Positions 57,701 to 64,000 of a stretch of DNA of 64,000 nucleotides are shown piece after piece (position 1 is the first letter of the stretch; each line of letters begins with the position of its first letter). The DNA is taken from the NCBI RefSeq assembly GCF_963082655.1, contig NC_081553.1:193939373-194003372 (forward strand). The letters run 5' to 3'. A program made the position numbers and the translations under genes. The notes under the pieces are model-generated. The model had not been told where the DNA came from, did no database searches, and saw only the letters and a list, made by a program, of their open reading frames with translations. This DNA is from Stomoxys calcitrans. Lineage: Eukaryota > Arthropoda > Insecta > Diptera > Muscidae.

Positions 57701-60137
57701 ATATTTTGGAATACTTTTTAGACAAAGAGTTGAGTAAAATTGCTTTTGAATGAAAATGTAAAACGAATTAATATTGGACAAAATTTGAATAAGATTTCAG
57801 CTTAAAAGGATGGACCCATGTCGGATTTTTCCTCAAATATGGGACCAGTTGTATTTCCTGGTCCATTTTTCGCAAATAAATTATAAGTGTATTTTTTTTG
57901 GCTTTCAAACTCGATTTCAAATCGCATAAATAAACCACTATAGTTTTATCCATAGTTTCACTTTATAATAAAAGCGAAAAAAAATTTAAAGAAGTTACCT
58001 CAAAACCATCCTCGTCAAGCTCTACAGTGTCTAACGTATTGCCATGTTCAACCGGAAACGTGATGCGTTGAGCTGGGGACTTATCCTGTTGTTTTCTCCT
58101 AGTACTTTCGAAATCAGCATAAGCAAAGTCATTAAATGTTGATTTTCGCCCTTTCAATTCTGCATCCTGCTCTTTAATGTCGTTTAACAAATCGTCGAGT
58201 TCACATTCATCCTCGTCGTCGACTGTTTTGGGACGAACGGTAGATTGATTTACAAGACTATCATCTTCTTCATCCAGATATGTTGTCTCTTGCAAATATT
58301 TTGCTTGTAGGTATTCCTCGTCTTCGTTGCCATCATCTTCACACAAATCATGTATGAGTTCTTGTTGCATTTTCATCAATTCATGTTTTGAAGATAGCCG
58401 CTTGTTAGCGTTTGAGTTTTGTGGTACTAAATCATCTTCGTCGTCGGGGGCTCCATTACAATATTCATGTGAGAGTGTATTAGTTTTTGAATACCTATTA
58501 ACTTCTTGTTCAAGTCTCATTTGTCTCTCCTCCTCTTCCATGTCATCAATATCGATATCGGGTTCTGGTTCATAGGATATAGGAAGCCGACTGTTAATGG
58601 GTTTCGTTACCTCTAGTTTAGAGGATAATACTCTTGTCGGTGTCTTGCTCAACTCTTTTTGTTCAATTTTATTCAGATATTTATTTTCTGGTATTTCATC
58701 AATGCTCATCTGTGGTTTTATGTTACTTATACTTTGTTGCCATTCATCAGCTTTTATTTGCCTTTCTTCCTCTTCCATATCATCGATATTGAAATCTGGC
58801 TCTGTTCCAAGGCACAATTGTAGAGCTTGTTTCTTATGCGAAGACAAAACTGGGGCTTCCTGTTTTGGAATAACTTGTTCCTTCAGCTCTTGCTTCTCCA
58901 ATGCATTTTGCAATAACTTTGTTTTGGCCTTAAATTTTTGCCGCATAATTTTCAATTTTAAAAAAGTCCCAGTTTCAAAGCCATTTACCCCATTGAAGTA
59001 ATCCGCGGGTATTTGATCAACAATATTGCAATATTTTTGCATTAATTCAAGATAATTTGTTTTAAAAAATTCCAAGCTTGATTTGAGAACATAAATATTA
59101 TCCTGCAAACAAATAAAATAATATATGAACATAAAAAATGCCTTAGCAATTGTCATAATAAAATACCTCATTGTTGCTGGTTTTAAAATGATGACTCTGA
59201 GACAGGTCACACAAATATTCGTTGATCCCATGACCAAAGACTACATTTACATCGGACTTTCTGGGCTTTACATCCTCCTTCTCAGATTTCTCCAAATGGG
59301 AAATAACTTTAGGGCTCTTTTCTGTATTTTTATTGTCTTTTGCCTTCGCTTCATGACTTACACTCCCAGATCCGTCTTTAGAAAAAAGTTTTGTTGTTGC
59401 ATTCAAATTCTCAGATTTAGCTTCTTTTCTATGCAAAGAATTCTTTTGTTTGTCTTTAAATTTAACTGTTTGATTAACAATATCATCAAAACTATCATTG
59501 GAAACATTCAATTCCTTCAGTGGTGTGGTTATTTCCCGTTGGTGGTCCGCAGAAGTTGATGATTTCTTAGTTGGAGTTGTATCAACAGAAATTGAATTTG
59601 ATGAGTTTTTAACAGGCGTTACAGTATATTTACTGCGTTCCTTAGTTACTTTTTCTATGTTTTCGCTAATATTTTTCATAGCTGTTTGATATTTGGATTC
59701 TATACCATCTAAACTGATTTCAACTGCAGAAGAGCTCTTCAGCTTGTGGCTAACTGAAGTTGAAGTTTTTTCGGACACCTTGATGGTGTTGGAAGTTTTC
59801 TTTATATTGGCAGGTGCTAAAGGAGACTTGGAATCATCATCAAATAAATATTTTTTGATGATGACATTGGTTTTTTTACAGCTTTTGGAATCCTTTGGCC
59901 TATTGGTATTGGGCTCATCTTCATCATCTGTTTCCGAATCAATGTATATGGGATTTATTTGCTTTCTGGTCTTAGGTTCCTCATCTGTAGATTTTTGCAA
60001 CTTTGAAATTCAGTTGTACTCTTGCTGTGTGGCCACTTACCTTTCGTTTTCTGTTGTGAGCATCCCAGAAAGGAGGCCAAAGACATTTGTTTGGATTTTG
60101 AAGCGGGAACTTTTTGAGAAGACAATCTCCGTGACAT
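48728..60137 (-). CDS. Blm: Bloom syndrome RecQ helicase
   Basis: An ATP-dependent 3'-5' DNA helicase that, with topoisomerase III alpha, dissolves double Holliday junctions and suppresses crossovers. Nine exons: 60137-60041, 59984-59167, 59102-57999, 54693-54136, 54062-53240, 53181-52985, 50417-50327, 49830-48841, 48774-48728; all phases agree, giving 1574 residues. The first 780 residues are acidic and low complexity, with an N-terminal MSLASFLG motif. The helicase core follows: [15 protein letters not shown] (Walker A Lys near 823), DEAH (923-926), TATATP and [10 protein letters not shown]. Next come RQC zinc Cys ligands ([16 protein letters not shown]), a winged helix ([11 protein letters not shown]), HRDC (about 1342-1420) and a basic Gly-rich tail ending GGFQLMPIP. 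Exon 7 (RFTLLHI end) and the 47-base last exon were found by splice-site reading. Introns 3 and 6 are 3.3 and 2.6 kb of transposon debris; five of the others are 56-73 bases. Confidence 0.95.
49831..50326 (-). other. Blm intron 7
   Basis: A 496-base intron between the 91-base exon and the RQC/HRDC exon. A 60-codon + strand frame (50200-50382) has no recognised family. No repeat of the window maps here. Confidence 0.5.
50738..50815 (+). repeat. Short repeat with ACCGGTTGTACGTACCGG-type core and CAA tail
   Basis: GCCGGTTGTACGTACCGG, ATTGACCCGATGGAGTCC, ACAAGGGCTG and CTACAACAACAATAAC lie in order, a compact copy of the family in Blm intron 6. Confidence 0.7.
50827..51176. repeat. 94-base near-perfect inverted repeat
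   Basis: The left arm 50827-50920 (starts TTTCCAGTCGCCAGTCG) and the inverse of 51083-51176 differ at one position I can see (C in AAACAGGGGG versus T). The spacer is 162 bases. Both arms are jockey palm sequence. On transcription of either strand this would fold as a long hairpin. Confidence 0.9.
51897..52360 (+). repeat. Tandem duplicate of jockey plus MITE B-like pieces, unit about 310 bases
   Basis: GACATCTTGTACTCGGCCCT at 51900 recurs as GACATCTTGTACTCGACCCT at 52211, and GGCTGAAAACAGCCAGCC at 52068 recurs as GGTTGAAAACAGCCGGCC at 52298, each followed by TTTGA.GG.ATTAA.ATGACA. The second half of each unit resembles the right arm of MITE family B. Confidence 0.7.
52632..52760 (+). mobile_element. 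tRNA-derived SINE (family S2), decayed head
   Basis: GCATAGAGGTTAGCATGTCC matches the A-box region of S2 (GCGGAGAGGTTAGCGTGTCC), followed by CCTATCACACTAAACTCC, a damaged B-box region, and GCTGGCAACATTTGCAATTAG. Confidence 0.5.
54790..55090 (+). mobile_element. tRNA-derived SINE (family S2) in Blm intron 3
   Basis: Starts GATCCATCGTAGCGCAGG and GGTTAGCATATCAG (A-box region), then CATGGGTTCAAACCCTGG with an intact B box. The body shows ACTACGCCATGCATAGAGG, GCACGCCGTTCGGACTCGGC and CTTGAATCCGATTGCGC, ending CTCTGTTCCTTCATGGAA. It is the best-preserved head of the family in this window, together with 15262-15545. Confidence 0.88.
55115..57390 (+). pseudogene. I/R1-type retrotransposon, decayed, in Blm intron 3
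   Basis: A piece of the post-RNase H region (CGTGAGAAGACGAGGCTATT at 55270, matching 14256) lies first. It is followed by reverse transcriptase text: [38 protein letters not shown], a damaged catalytic block [13 protein letters not shown], and [20 protein letters not shown]. An RNase H start [13 protein letters not shown] comes after 56640 and a [18 protein letters not shown] zinc tail at 57120. A SINE-like element is inserted at 55931-56292. At least two elements of the same family may be joined, because the first piece is out of order. Confidence 0.75.
55931..56292 (-). mobile_element. Full-length CAA-tailed SINE-like element with target duplication
   Basis: The element is 362 bases long. 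GACGCCGTCATCATG (55916-55930) and GACGCCGTTATCATG (56293-56307) flank it, a 15-base duplication with one difference. They fix both ends: the element starts (minus strand) CCGGCACGGGATAGCTGTG and ends GTGGCTACAATAA. Near its 5' end TAGCTGTGAGC and GAGGTCCGATCTGTG fall roughly at pol III A and B box positions, but matches to consensus are weak. No ORF. Mobilised in trans by a LINE, judging by the long target duplication and tail (inference). Confidence 0.88.
57405..57545 (+). mobile_element. Possible tRNA-like SINE fragment
   Basis: CCGATATGGTAGCGTACTCG followed by GAGAGTTCGATTCCCCC looks like A-box and B-box regions at tRNA spacing. No acceptor stem can be paired, so it is not a tRNA gene. The body after it (TGAAGTTGCTGTGGTAGC) does not match family S2. 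Confidence 0.45.
57546..57998 (-). other. 3' part of Blm intron 3 next to exon 3
   Basis: AT-rich intronic DNA. A 61-codon frame at 57768-57953 shows no family. Confidence 0.45.
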
Positions 60138-60516
60138 GTTTGAACAGCACAATGATAACAGGAAAGTACAGGAAAACAAATTATATAAATTAACACCAAA
60201 CTTTAGGCTGTGATTCAATTATATAGTATTTTATAATTTATTTTTTAATTATTTCTGCGCTTTTATTTATACAGCCTAAACATTACAAAAAGCGAACAGA
60301 ATAAAACAAACACGTCCGACAGCTGATCGATTATGTTGCCAATCGCAGTCAAGTAACACTTTACCAAGGGTCGTTCGCATTAAATGGTTTTTTATCCAAT
60401 AAATCCTTAGGTCTGTTCGCGTGCTTTAGACAAATTTGTGAGTACACGAACACATATTGTTTTGTTTAGGACTTGCGTCTTAAACCCCGTTTAAACCAAG
60501 ATGTAGTCATTTACAG

Positions 60517-60672
60517 GTAGTGGCAGTTGCCCAACAACAAAATATTGAGCGCACTATCTGTCAAAATTAGTGTGTTACTAGTTCGGGCCTATTTCGTTGT
60601 TGAACTTGTTGACATATAGCGAGAAAAAACTGTACTCAGCTGTTTAAGGTTCACTATCCGGTACTTATGTCA
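60517..60672 (+). mobile_element. Repeat family C, copy 3
   Basis: GTAGTGGCAGTTGCCCAACA, AAATATTGAGCGCACTATC, GTTACTAGTTCGGGCC and GAGAAAAAACTGTACTCAGC match the 8.9-kb copy in order, with a central deletion. Confidence 0.7.
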
Positions 60673-60917
60673 TGTTTTAAACCCTGTTTACACTGCTTTT
60701 TAAATCCAGATTTAATGAGCTTGTTTTTTCCATTTAATTTAATTTTTCGCTAATAAATGAAGATAAAGCTTGAAAGCATTCCGCTTGAAAAGCTGAACAG
60801 AAAACTCAGCTTTAGACGTAGTATACACTGTGAACCACCTATTTGGCAACATTCTTATTTTAAAACAGTGGAGTGTCGAAATTTTTCACCGAAGCATGGG
60901 CAATATCTGTCAATTGA

Positions 60918-61033
60918 TCCAAAACCCTGTTTACACTGCTCTTTAAATACGGATTAAATGGTTAGATCATCTTTATAAAATCAGCTGAAGAGAGCCTTTT
61001 ATTCAGATTTAATGAGCAATGTAAACGAGATTT
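60918..61033. mobile_element. Palindromic MITE (family D), 116 bases
   Basis: The left arm AAACCCTGTTTACACTGCTC plus TTTAAATACGGATTAAA pairs with the inverse of the right arm TTTATTCAGATTTAATGAGC plus AATGTAAACGAGATTT, with few mismatches and a 35-base loop. A half copy lies at 60676-60720 and a diverged copy at 40916-41025. Confidence 0.75.
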
Positions 61034-61228
61034 GTTCTATAATGACCTTAAGTCACTCGATTAATCATTGTATGTGAATGACCCGTACTCAACCTGTTGT
61101 TGCTTTTTATGGATAAATGTGGCAACTTTGTAATTTCAAAACAGCTGTCAATTTCCTTTTGGTTTTGTAACCAGCCGCCGCCACTTGCACCTCGAATTTT
61201 TATCTTTTCTTTGAAAAATAAATTGAAA

Positions 61229-62122
61229 ATGACACTTATTACATCGAATTTGAAACGTTCTTCCATTCTACTTAGATATTCACAGTGTCTTAGTAAACGA
61301 AGCTATTCTGTTGCTGCCTCCGGTCAAGAGGTGCTAGTTGAACGCTTAGAAGGTGATCAGAAGGGTGTTACAGTTTTGGGTTTGAATCGTCCAGAAGCAA
61401 AAAATGCCTTCAGCCGTGGCCTAGTGCAAACATTTTCCAATATACTGAACGAAATAAAACGTGACAATTCTTCCCGTGTCGTTGTTTTAAGAAGTCTAAC
61501 TCCAGGTATATTTTGCGCTGGCGCCGACTTAAAGGAACGCAAAGGCATGTCGGAGGATGAAGTTAAGGAATTTGTTACCGGATTACGCCAGTTATTAATA
61601 TCTATTGAGCAATTACCCATGCCTGTGATAGCTGCATTAGATGGTGCTGCTTTGGGTGGTGGTCTGGAAATGGCTCTGGCATGTGATATGCGCACAGCTG
61701 CTCAAAATACCAAAATGGGTTTGGTAGAGACAAAATTGGCCATCATACCAGGAGCAGGTGGTACTCAACGTTTACCACGTATTTTGTCTCCCTCATTAGC
61801 TAAAGAACTTATATTTACGGCACGCGTTTTCAATGGCGAAGAGGCCAAAGAAATGGGAATTGTTAATCACGTCGTGCCACAAAATGAAACCAAAGACGCT
61901 GCTTTCCGTAAGGCATTAACCATAGCAGAGGAAATTTTGCCCAATGGTCCAGTTGGCGTACGCATGGCTAAACTAGCCATTGACAAGGGCATGCAGGTGG
62001 ATTTAAGTACCGGATATTCCATTGAAGAAGTATGTTACGCCCAAGTCATACCCACCAAAGATCGTATGGAAGGTTTAAAGGCATTTGCTGAAAAACGCAA
62101 GCCGGTTTACAAAGGCGAATAA
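61229..62122 (+). CDS. AUH: Methylglutaconyl-CoA hydratase, mitochondrial (enoyl-CoA hydratase family)
   Basis: Hydrates 3-methylglutaconyl-CoA to HMG-CoA in leucine breakdown in the mitochondrial matrix. It is one exon of 297 residues, close to the family length. I chose the Met at 61229 because the next 30 residues (MTLITSNLKRSSILLRYSQC onward) are basic and Ser-rich without acids, as in a mitochondrial presequence; upstream in-frame codons look like 5' UTR. The crotonase fold is plain: FCAGADLKER (oxyanion hole), DGAALGGGLEMALACD, MGLVETKLAIIPGAGGTQRL with both catalytic Glu positions, and SLAKELIFTARV. The end KDRMEGLKAFAEKRKP plus VYKGE is AUH-like rather than short-chain enoyl-CoA hydratase. 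Human AUH also binds AU-rich RNA; whether this one does is unknown. AATAAA follows at 62292-62297. Confidence 0.93.
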   Translation: MTLITSNLKRSSILLRYSQCLSKRSYSVAASGQEVLVERLEGDQKGVTVLGLNRPEAKNAFSRGLVQTFSNILNEIKRDNSSRVVVLRSLTPGIFCAGADLKERKGMSEDEVKEFVTGLRQLLISIEQLPMPVIAALDGAALGGGLEMALACDMRTAAQNTKMGLVETKLAIIPGAGGTQRLPRILSPSLAKELIFTARVFNGEEAKEMGIVNHVVPQNETKDAAFRKALTIAEEILPNGPVGVRMAKLAIDKGMQVDLSTGYSIEEVCYAQVIPTKDRMEGLKAFAEKRKPVYKGE

Positions 62123-62291
62123 GTAGTATAATCGCGCAAGTTATACAGTGCATGATAGAAAATGTTAACTATTATGTATCAACCAATTTTTTAAGTGCAT
62201 TTATTAATTTTAATATTTAGAGTAGATCTAACGAAAAAAAGTTTACGATTCTTTCAAGGCAATTTTGTTTCTTTTTTCTTTGTTTTTGACG

Positions 62292-62297
62292 AATAAA
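62292..62297 (+). terminator. Poly(A) signal of AUH
   Basis: AATAAA starts 170 bases after the stop codon, followed by T-rich DNA. Confidence 0.55.
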
Positions 62298-62532
62298 TTT
62301 GTTAAAAATGTTTTAATTTCTATATCTTTGTTCTAAAATTAAGGGTAGCAGCCAATATTTTTGGTGGGGAAATAAATTTTGGCATCTAACTGGAAGGGAG
62401 TTCAAACTCTAAAGACACACGTGAAACCAAGAACCAATTATTTATAAGATGAAATGATTGTGAGAAGCGAAAACAAATTATTTCTCATTAATAAGATCAA
62501 TTACACATTACTACTTCTCGCGGTTGCTTTCA

Positions 62533-62998
62533 TGACAACCGGTTGTACGTACCGGATTCATCCGATGAAGTTCTTCATCGGCAAAAGCTGCCACCTCAAT
62601 GTACAACAAACTGCTCCATCCGACATGGGTTAATATGAGCACACACAGTTTGGAACATTGAGTTCCGATCTGTGTGTTCATTTCAGATATGAGAAGCTCA
62701 GCTGAGAGCTACCAGAAGCTTAGCTGAGAGCGTCTACGTGTTGCGAATAGTGGATTAAGCATATGGAATAGCTGCAATTGCAGACAATCAGCGATATCGG
62801 GTGGAGAGTAAGAGGGCGGTAGGCTCTTGCATAAATACTGAGTGCCTGTGTTGCTCGATATGACAATAAGAGTTATTGGCGCCTTTAAATAACCTGAGAC
62901 CATCATGTTACAACTCCGACCGGGACGAGCTTGCTCACCTATAGGAGCATGACGAGGATCGCTCCCTCCACAATCAAATATATGGCTACAACAACAAC
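62533..62998 (+). mobile_element. CAA-tailed SINE-like element and short core repeat beside ORC5
   Basis: A short repeat (ACCGGTTGTACGTACCGG, 62536-62553, then CGATGAAGTTCTTCATCGG) precedes a longer element. That element has GTTTGGAACATTGAGTTCCG, GAGAAGCTCAGCTGAGAGC, ACAATCAGCGATATCGGG, CTTTAAATAACC, GCATGACGAGGATCGC and a GGCTACAACAACAAC tail. The tail ends about 50 bases from the ORC5 stop codon. Confidence 0.75.
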
Positions 62999-63023
62999 TG
63001 CTACATATTACAAAAAAAAACTT

Positions 63024-63029
63024 TTTATT
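63024..63029 (-). terminator. Poly(A) signal of ORC5
   Basis: AATAAA on the minus strand, 17 bases past the stop codon, giving a very short 3' UTR that ends just before the SINE-like tail. Confidence 0.65.
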
Positions 63030-63045
63030 GAATATTACAAGAATT

Positions 63046-64000
63046 TCAAGAGAAATCACATAAATACTGATAAACATTAAAACCAACAATTTTTCCAATG
63101 TATAAAATAAACTCCAGTCCAACTGTACATTGCAGACGGGCAGATCCATCCATTATGTTATTCTCGCCACTCACAAACCCCAAAAGCTTAAGATGAACTA
63201 ATGTTGAGATTTGTGATAAGAGATTACAAGTTAAGCCAACTTTCTCATCGAGAATAGCATAAAATATTGCCAGCAAACGATCAAGACTAAATGATTTTGG
63301 GCCCAGGGAGGTAGACATTTTTTCCACAACCTTAGCCTTAGCGTTAACAGTTTGCATACGTTTTCGTTGCTTTCCATGATGTTTTACAAAAAGTCGTTTG
63401 TCCTCCTTGGCCGAGTTGTGACTGGCCAAGAAAGCAGCTATGAGCAAGTATTTCCCATAGAATGGAAGTTCGAAGGCTTGAACCATTTTACGTATACTAT
63501 GGTTCTCAACATGTCCATCTGTACGATCCGAAATAACATCGTCTTGGGTTTTATCAAAGCGCATATAAACTTGAGACAATGCTGATCGCAATGGTGTTAC
63601 AATCTTGCGCCATAGTTTAGCAACATCGTTCATTTCGACGCTGCCACTTAACACTGGTTCCATGTAGGTCACAAAGTACTTGCTTGCAGTTATTTTCAAT
63701 TCGGGCACATCACGACAAGCTTTATAAAAAACGCTTAGAAATACATTAAGATAATTGTTGAAAAAATCCTGAGTTATTTGGTCAACTATAACATATTTTT
63801 TCTCCAGATCTGAGCCTCCATCGAGATCTTTAATCCGCAGCTTAAGTAGTTTAATAGTCTCTTCATAATTATAGCTTAAAATTTTCAATGTCTCCAATTT
63901 TGTATACTGTGGACAATACAATGTTATTAGTTCAGTTAGTCCAGTCTTGCAGTGGTACTTTTCCAATGGAATTTGTGATATTAGAAGCACACAAATATTA
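63046..64000 (-). CDS. Orc5: Origin recognition complex subunit 5, C-terminal part (cut by window edge)
   Basis: A subunit of the ORC hexamer that marks replication origins and loads MCM helicase. 318 residues are visible on the minus strand; the frame stays open to base 64000, so the N-terminal AAA+ part with Walker A and B lies beyond the edge (the full protein in flies is about 460 residues, from memory). The visible part starts inside the AAA+ fold with LLISQIPLEKYHCKTGL, equal to the family's IPWEKY-type block, then LYCPQYTKLETLKIL. The C-terminal ORC5 region follows: LPFYGKYLLIAAFLASHN, DKRLFVKHHGKQRKR, FSLDRLLAIFYAI and QISTLVHLKLLGFVSG. No intron is seen in this part. The start is not in the window. 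Confidence 0.93.
   Translation of the reverse strand, partial: NICVLLISQIPLEKYHCKTGLTELITLYCPQYTKLETLKILSYNYEETIKLLKLRIKDLDGGSDLEKKYVIVDQITQDFFNNYLNVFLSVFYKACRDVPELKITASKYFVTYMEPVLSGSVEMNDVAKLWRKIVTPLRSALSQVYMRFDKTQDDVISDRTDGHVENHSIRKMVQAFELPFYGKYLLIAAFLASHNSAKEDKRLFVKHHGKQRKRMQTVNAKAKVVEKMSTSLGPKSFSLDRLLAIFYAILDEKVGLTCNLLSQISTLVHLKLLGFVSGENNIMDGSARLQCTVGLEFILYIGKIVGFNVYQYLCDFS

Larger units (their letters stand above)
60138..61228. promoter_or_regulatory. Divergent intergenic region between Blm and AUH
   Basis: Both genes start outward from this 1.09-kb gap, so both promoters should lie here. It holds a family C repeat (60517-60672), a TTTAAACCC-type MITE end (60676-60720) and a palindromic MITE (60918-61033). 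That leaves about 380 bases next to Blm and 195 next to AUH free of identified repeats. No TATCGATA was found. Confidence 0.6.

Noticed and set aside
59985..60000. Blm exon 2 starting at base 60000
   Set aside because: That would imply an intron of 40 bases and a frame break. The CTACAG acceptor ending at 59985 gives a 56-base intron and keeps the frame.
61097..61228. In-frame extension of AUH upstream of 61229
   Set aside because: The extra 44 codons are hydrophobic and Cys/Phe-rich, unlike AUH N-termini, while the Met at 61229 begins a good mitochondrial presequence.
1..64000. CRISPR array, operon or prophage
   Set aside because: No spaced direct repeats of CRISPR type; the genes have spliceosomal introns and belong to animal families.

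Overview
The window reads as nuclear DNA of a higher fly, probably a calyptrate such as a muscid (inference). The genes are split by GT-AG introns, many of them 56-75 bases long. Their protein families are those of Diptera: a pickpocket-type DEG/ENaC channel, karyopherin beta-3, a multi-C2H2 protein, Blm helicase, AUH and ORC5. The space between genes is AT-rich and full of insect transposons. No bacterial feature, CRISPR array or intact tRNA or rRNA gene was seen.

Layout: 1-8100 holds broken jockey-like and R1-like retroelement pieces, short inverted-repeat elements and a TTAAA pentamer array of about 350 bases. A two-exon pickpocket-type channel gene follows (8138-11074, +). 11.1-19.5 kb is a transposon graveyard: mariner-like MITEs, a second MITE family with 9-base target duplications, I/R1-type RNase H remnants and two SINE families. 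Karyopherin beta-3/importin-5 runs from 19795 to 28317 (+, six exons); its 3.9-kb second intron carries a decayed jockey copy. 28.3-35.9 kb is non-coding and repeat-rich. A large zinc-finger gene (35877-40423, -, two exons) encodes six copies of a three-finger module.

42973-47904 is an apparently complete Ty3/gypsy retrotransposon with matching LTRs, a 5-base target duplication and one uninterrupted gag-pol ORF. The Blm (RecQ) gene occupies 48728-60137 (-). I assembled it from nine exons, including a 91-base exon and a 47-base last exon that ORF listing alone misses; two introns are swollen by nested transposons. AUH (61229-62122, +) is divergent from Blm across 1.1 kb of MITE-rich DNA. The 3' part of ORC5 (63046 to beyond the right edge, -) closes the window.

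The host genes are unrelated in function (ion channel, nuclear import, probable transcription factor, DNA repair, leucine catabolism, replication origin recognition) and do not form an operon or cluster. I did not find a convincing new biological system. The best leads are the six-module zinc-finger protein, the young LTR element, a 94-base near-perfect inverted repeat inside a Blm intron, and repeat families whose borders are fixed by nested insertions and target-site duplications.
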